This document shows, one piece after another, positions 4,879 through 7,363 of a stretch of DNA of 7,363 bases; position 1 is the first letter of the stretch, and each line of letters begins with the position of its first letter. A program made the position numbers and the translations under genes. Below the pieces are notes generated by a model. It saw only the letters and a list, made by a program, of their open reading frames with translations. It was not told the origin of the DNA and did no database searches. The DNA comes from JANXVV01 sp038230975 (lineage in GTDB: Bacteria > Planctomycetota > Phycisphaerae > Tepidisphaerales > Tepidisphaeraceae), in the NCBI GenBank assembly GCA_038230975.1, contig JBBRMF010000257.1:1-7363 (forward strand), written 5' to 3'.

Positions 4879-7362
4879 TCAGATCCCGTGCTCTAACTGT
4901 TGCGGCTTTTCCCAGGCGCCGAATTTTACTTTCTTGATACCCGGATTGCCGCCGTGCGTGGTCGGCGGCGGGGTACCGTGCGAACCCCCTACCTTTGGAC
5001 CCTTGGGGCCCTTTGGACCCTTTGGACCCTTTGGACCCTTGGACGCGACACCCTTGGCGACCGAGATTCTGGTCGTGGCCACTGTGGTTGCCCCACTGAT
5101 ACTGGTGATGTAAACGCGTGCGGTGAATGTACCTTTCGCGGCAAAGGTATGCGACGCGAGGACACTGTATCCACCCCCGGCTTTGGTCACGACGGTCCCC
5201 GGGGAACTCGTACCATCGCCCCAGACGATTGTCGCAGTGAAGTCACTGGCGATTGCGAGTGCGTTAGCGCTGGTGAAGTTCGCGACGTTTGCCGCGAAGT
5301 TCACAAGAGCGGTTCCCCGCAGTGAGACGCCGGTGGCAGAGAGTCGTTTGACGCCAACATAGTTGTTACCCCCGACGATGATATAACCGCTGGAGGCAAC
5401 ATCGGTGATCCGCACGCTGACGGCTTTGTACCCGCCTACTCGGAAGGTGCGACTGCCTTTTACATCGAATCCGCCCGCCGCATTGGCAACGATCGTACCC
5501 GCTGAGGTTGTGCCATCAGCCCAGTCGATGGAGGCTGTAAAACCACCGGCCGTTGGAGCTGTGCGAGTTGTCGTGAAGTGAGCCAGCTTACCCGTAAAGC
5601 CAGTGCCTTCGGTAGCAGTGAACGGGAAATAGTTTGCGTTCAATCCAGGTCCGGCGACATTCACAGTAGCGTTGACTGGTTGCAGGCTTCCACCCGCGTC
5701 CTGAATCAACACGCTGGCTGTCTTGCTGCCGGTTGTCGTGTAAGTATGACTGCCCGTCACGTTGTAGTGACCGGTGCTGGTCTTCACGATCGTGCCGGAA
5801 GAGGTTGAACCATTTTCCCAGGTGATGGTTGCTGTGAAGTGTGAGGCATCATCCAGTGGGTTGGCGTCGACAAAGCTGGCAATGATCACATTGTCAAGGG
5901 CCACGTTGACGATGCCGGCAACCGTTTTGCCGGTGGCGTCGAGCAGGGCATCCTGCACGACCATTGTGGAGAGCGCGACCGCCTGCCCGCTGCCCTGGCC
6001 GGTGATAGTCGTCGTAATCGTTCGCGTGCCTTGTGGGTTGTAGGTATGCGTGCCGGTGACATCAAAACCACCGTTGTCGTTGGCGGAGATGGTGCCGACG
6101 CTTGTGGTTTCATCACCCCAATTGATGACAGCCGTGAAGTCTCCGGTTATGGCGGCAATGTTGGCGTCCGTAAAGTGAGCCACGATGCCAGTGTAGGCGG
6201 CTCCTTCAATGGCGGTGACGGGATAACCGGTCGGGATGAGTACACCGTTATTGACATGAGCCGTATTCGGTGTGGACACCGTTGCGCCACCTGCACCGGT
6301 GATCTGGATGCTGAGCGTCTTATCCCCGGCATGGGCGTAAGTATGTCCGGCGACCACGTCAAACCCACCATCCTCGTTCGCGACGATGGTCGTGTTTGCA
6401 TCAACCTCTGAACCATCGCCCCAAAGGACGGTTGCCGTAAAGTCGGCGGCGGATGCGCTGGAGTTGGCATCGACGAAGTGACCCACGACCTGCTCACTGA
6501 AGGCGACACCTTCCGTGGCGGTGAATGCGGCTGCACTTGGCGTGAGGGCCGCGTTGGCAATATGGAAGGTTCCCGTCGAGAAGGTACTACCGTGACCGTT
6601 GCCGTTGATCTGGACGGAGTATGTTACGTCGCCGGCGTGATAGTACGTATGGTTGGCGACCACATCGAACCCACCGTCTGGATTGGCCACGACCGTCCCG
6701 ATGCTACCAAGATTGATCACGAAGGAGACAGTTGGCGTAGACGAGACGTTGTTGGCGACATAGTTCCAATCAACGCTCGCGCTGAAGTCGCCGGCGGTAG
6801 CCGCTGGGTTGGCATCGGTGAAGTGGGCGATGACCGTGTTGCCCAGCGCCGTACCTTCCGTGGCGTTCAGTGTTTTGCCGGTGGAATCCAACGCGGCGTT
6901 GGTGACGAACACACTGCCGGACCCTTCGGCGGTTCCACCGCCATTGCCGGTGACGTTAATCGTGACCGAGTAGTCACCCGCATGGGCATAGGTTCGATCG
7001 CCAAACACGTCGAAGCCACCATCTTGATTGGCGACGATGCGTGCGTGGGTATCCGTTGGAAGCGCATCGCCCCAATTGATCGTCACGGCAAAGTCTTCGG
7101 CGGAAGCATTTGGATTGGCATCCGTGAAGTGACCCACAAGGCCGTTGGTCAGTGCGACGCCTTCGGTGGAGGTCAGTTCATTGCCGGTGACATTCAGAGC
7201 GTCGTTGGTGACGTGAACAGTCGCAGTAGCCTGCGCCGATCCACCCCCGAGGCCGTGCAGCGTGACCGCCGGTGCTTTGTCACCGGAGTGCAGATACGTG
7301 TGCGTGCCGGTGACATTGAATCCGCCGTTGATATTCGCGGTGACGGTGGTGTTGCTATCGAG
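4879..7362 (-). CDS. Giant PKD-like repeat protein, C-terminal part (5'-truncated by the window)
   Basis: The frame is open from the right edge to a TGA at 4881-4879: 827 residues of a longer protein. GTG at 7137 is an internal Val, since the same repeat pattern continues upstream without a stop to 7362. Seven complete and one partial ~100-residue repeats are seen, each with ATEG, a VAHFTDANP-like turn, DFTATIxWGDG, GTIVANxDGGFDV, HTYAHAGD and a closing IQITGxGG strand pair. This is the beta-sandwich PKD-like repeat common in very large secreted proteins of planctomycetes and other environmental bacteria. After the repeats come five KGP triplets, a GGSHGTPPPTTHGGNPG stretch and a charged end KKVKFGAWEKPQQLEHGI. 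No LPXTG or PEP-CTERM-like sorting signal is seen, and no membrane anchor is visible at this end. A surface or extracellular structural or adhesive role is likely; the function is unknown. Confidence 0.85.
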   Translation of the reverse strand, partial: LDSNTTVTANINGGFNVTGTHTYLHSGDKAPAVTLHGLGGGSAQATATVHVTNDALNVTGNELTSTEGVALTNGLVGHFTDANPNASAEDFAVTINWGDALPTDTHARIVANQDGGFDVFGDRTYAHAGDYSVTINVTGNGGGTAEGSGSVFVTNAALDSTGKTLNATEGTALGNTVIAHFTDANPAATAGDFSASVDWNYVANNVSSTPTVSFVINLGSIGTVVANPDGGFDVVANHTYYHAGDVTYSVQINGNGHGSTFSTGTFHIANAALTPSAAAFTATEGVAFSEQVVGHFVDANSSASAADFTATVLWGDGSEVDANTTIVANEDGGFDVVAGHTYAHAGDKTLSIQITGAGGATVSTPNTAHVNNGVLIPTGYPVTAIEGAAYTGIVAHFTDANIAAITGDFTAVINWGDETTSVGTISANDNGGFDVTGTHTYNPQGTRTITTTITGQGSGQAVALSTMVVQDALLDATGKTVAGIVNVALDNVIIASFVDANPLDDASHFTATITWENGSTSSGTIVKTSTGHYNVTGSHTYTTTGSKTASVLIQDAGGSLQPVNATVNVAGPGLNANYFPFTATEGTGFTGKLAHFTTTRTAPTAGGFTASIDWADGTTSAGTIVANAAGGFDVKGSRTFRVGGYKAVSVRITDVASSGYIIVGGNNYVGVKRLSATGVSLRGTALVNFAANVANFTSANALAIASDFTATIVWGDGTSSPGTVVTKAGGGYSVLASHTFAAKGTFTARVYITSISGATTVATTRISVAKGVASKGPKGPKGPKGPKGPKVGGSHGTPPPTTHGGNPGIKKVKFGAWEKPQQLEHGI
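4993..5040 (-). repeat. 9-bp tandem repeat encoding (KGP)5-K
   Basis: On the minus strand the unit AAGGGTCCA repeats in frame five times, plus a final AAG, encoding five Lys-Gly-Pro triplets and a Lys. Four copies are identical; the fourth from the N-terminal side reads AAGGGCCCC, which is synonymous. Near-identical short units point to slippage expansion. The tract separates the last beta repeat from the C-terminal tail and makes a stiff, positively charged linker. Confidence 0.9.
5047..7362 (-). repeat. Array of ~100-residue PKD-like repeats
   Basis: Approximate repeat limits, N- to C-terminal: R1 (partial) 7362-7192, R2 7191-6886, R3 6885-6541, R4 6540-6235, R5 6234-5938, R6 5937-5638, R7 5637-5338, R8 5337-5047. 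The core WGDG reads WGDA, WNYV, WGDG, WGDE, WENG, WADG and WGDG in R2-R8. The DANP turn is kept in R2, R3 and R6, is DANS or DANI in R4 and R5, and is lost or changed to TTTR and SANA in R7 and R8. R3 is about 13-15 residues longer because of an insertion after its core Trp. Confidence 0.8.
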
Positions 7363-7363
7363 C

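Noticed and set aside
4993..5040. Collagen-like triple-helix domain
   Set aside because: Gly-Pro-Lys triplets are compatible with collagen, but five triplets are too few for a stable helix; a flexible basic linker is simpler.
4900..5325. Plus-strand frame with a repeated LWTL pattern
   Set aside because: It is the antisense shadow of the KGP repeat and the C-terminal repeats of the minus-strand protein, with no sensible domain of its own.
4879..7137. GTG at 7137 as the start of a 752-residue protein
   Set aside because: The same frame continues upstream with matching repeat sequence and no stop to 7362; the GTG encodes an internal Val in the VGHFTDANP motif.
5047..7362. CRISPR or noncoding direct-repeat array
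   Set aside because: The repeats are ~300 bp, diverged, in one open frame and conserved at the protein level; there are no short identical repeats with unique spacers.

Overview
The window looks like a piece of a planctomycete-type chromosome, perhaps Phycisphaerae-like. This is inferred from three things: pseudopilin genes of the style common in that phylum, a large secreted protein built of WGDG/DANP PKD-like repeats, and intergenic inverted repeats of the 'CTCCGGGGGAGGG' and 'GTAGGGTCCGCTTTAGCGGAC' kinds. No marker gene is present, so the assignment rests on style alone. There are no rRNA, tRNA, CRISPR or transposase genes.

Layout. (1) Positions 1-2401, minus strand: a run of minor-pseudopilin genes read right to left. 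A GspH/FimT-like gene (2401-1895, GTG start) overlaps by ATGA a GspJ/PilW-like gene (1898-894). A GspI/PilV-like gene (868-284) follows after 25 nt. Beyond a 174-nt gap holding a REP-like inverted repeat, a partial membrane-anchored gene (109-1) leaves the window; it sits where a GspK/PilX-like subunit would be expected. Together they look like the minor-pseudopilin tip module of a type II secretion or type IV pilus-like machine. (2) 2402-2500: a 99-bp divergent intergenic region. (3) 2501-3529, plus strand: a lipoprotein N-acetylmuramoyl-L-alanine amidase of the Amidase_2/AmpD fold with insertions. (4) 3530-3856: noncoding, with a near-perfect 26-bp inverted repeat and a possible promoter and leader. 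(5) 3857-4768, plus strand: a ROK-family sugar kinase-like protein lacking the usual zinc cysteines. (6) 4769-4878: a convergent gap with a perfect 16-bp hairpin, probably a bidirectional terminator. (7) 4879-7362, minus strand: the C-terminal 827 residues of a very large repeat protein, open at the right edge, with at least eight ~100-residue repeats and a (KGP)5 tail.

How the genes may work together: the pseudopilins (envelope export or fibre), the lipoprotein amidase (cell-wall opening or recycling) and the giant repeat protein (surface or extracellular) are all envelope-related, but only the pseudopilin genes form a clear operon. The ROK gene appears to be an independent unit. The most unusual items are the pseudopilin carrying an extra C-terminal beta-rich domain, the Ala(-1) prepilin site, the cysteine-less ROK protein, the insertion-bearing amidase, and the two inverted-repeat elements that share an arm-is-itself-a-hairpin design.
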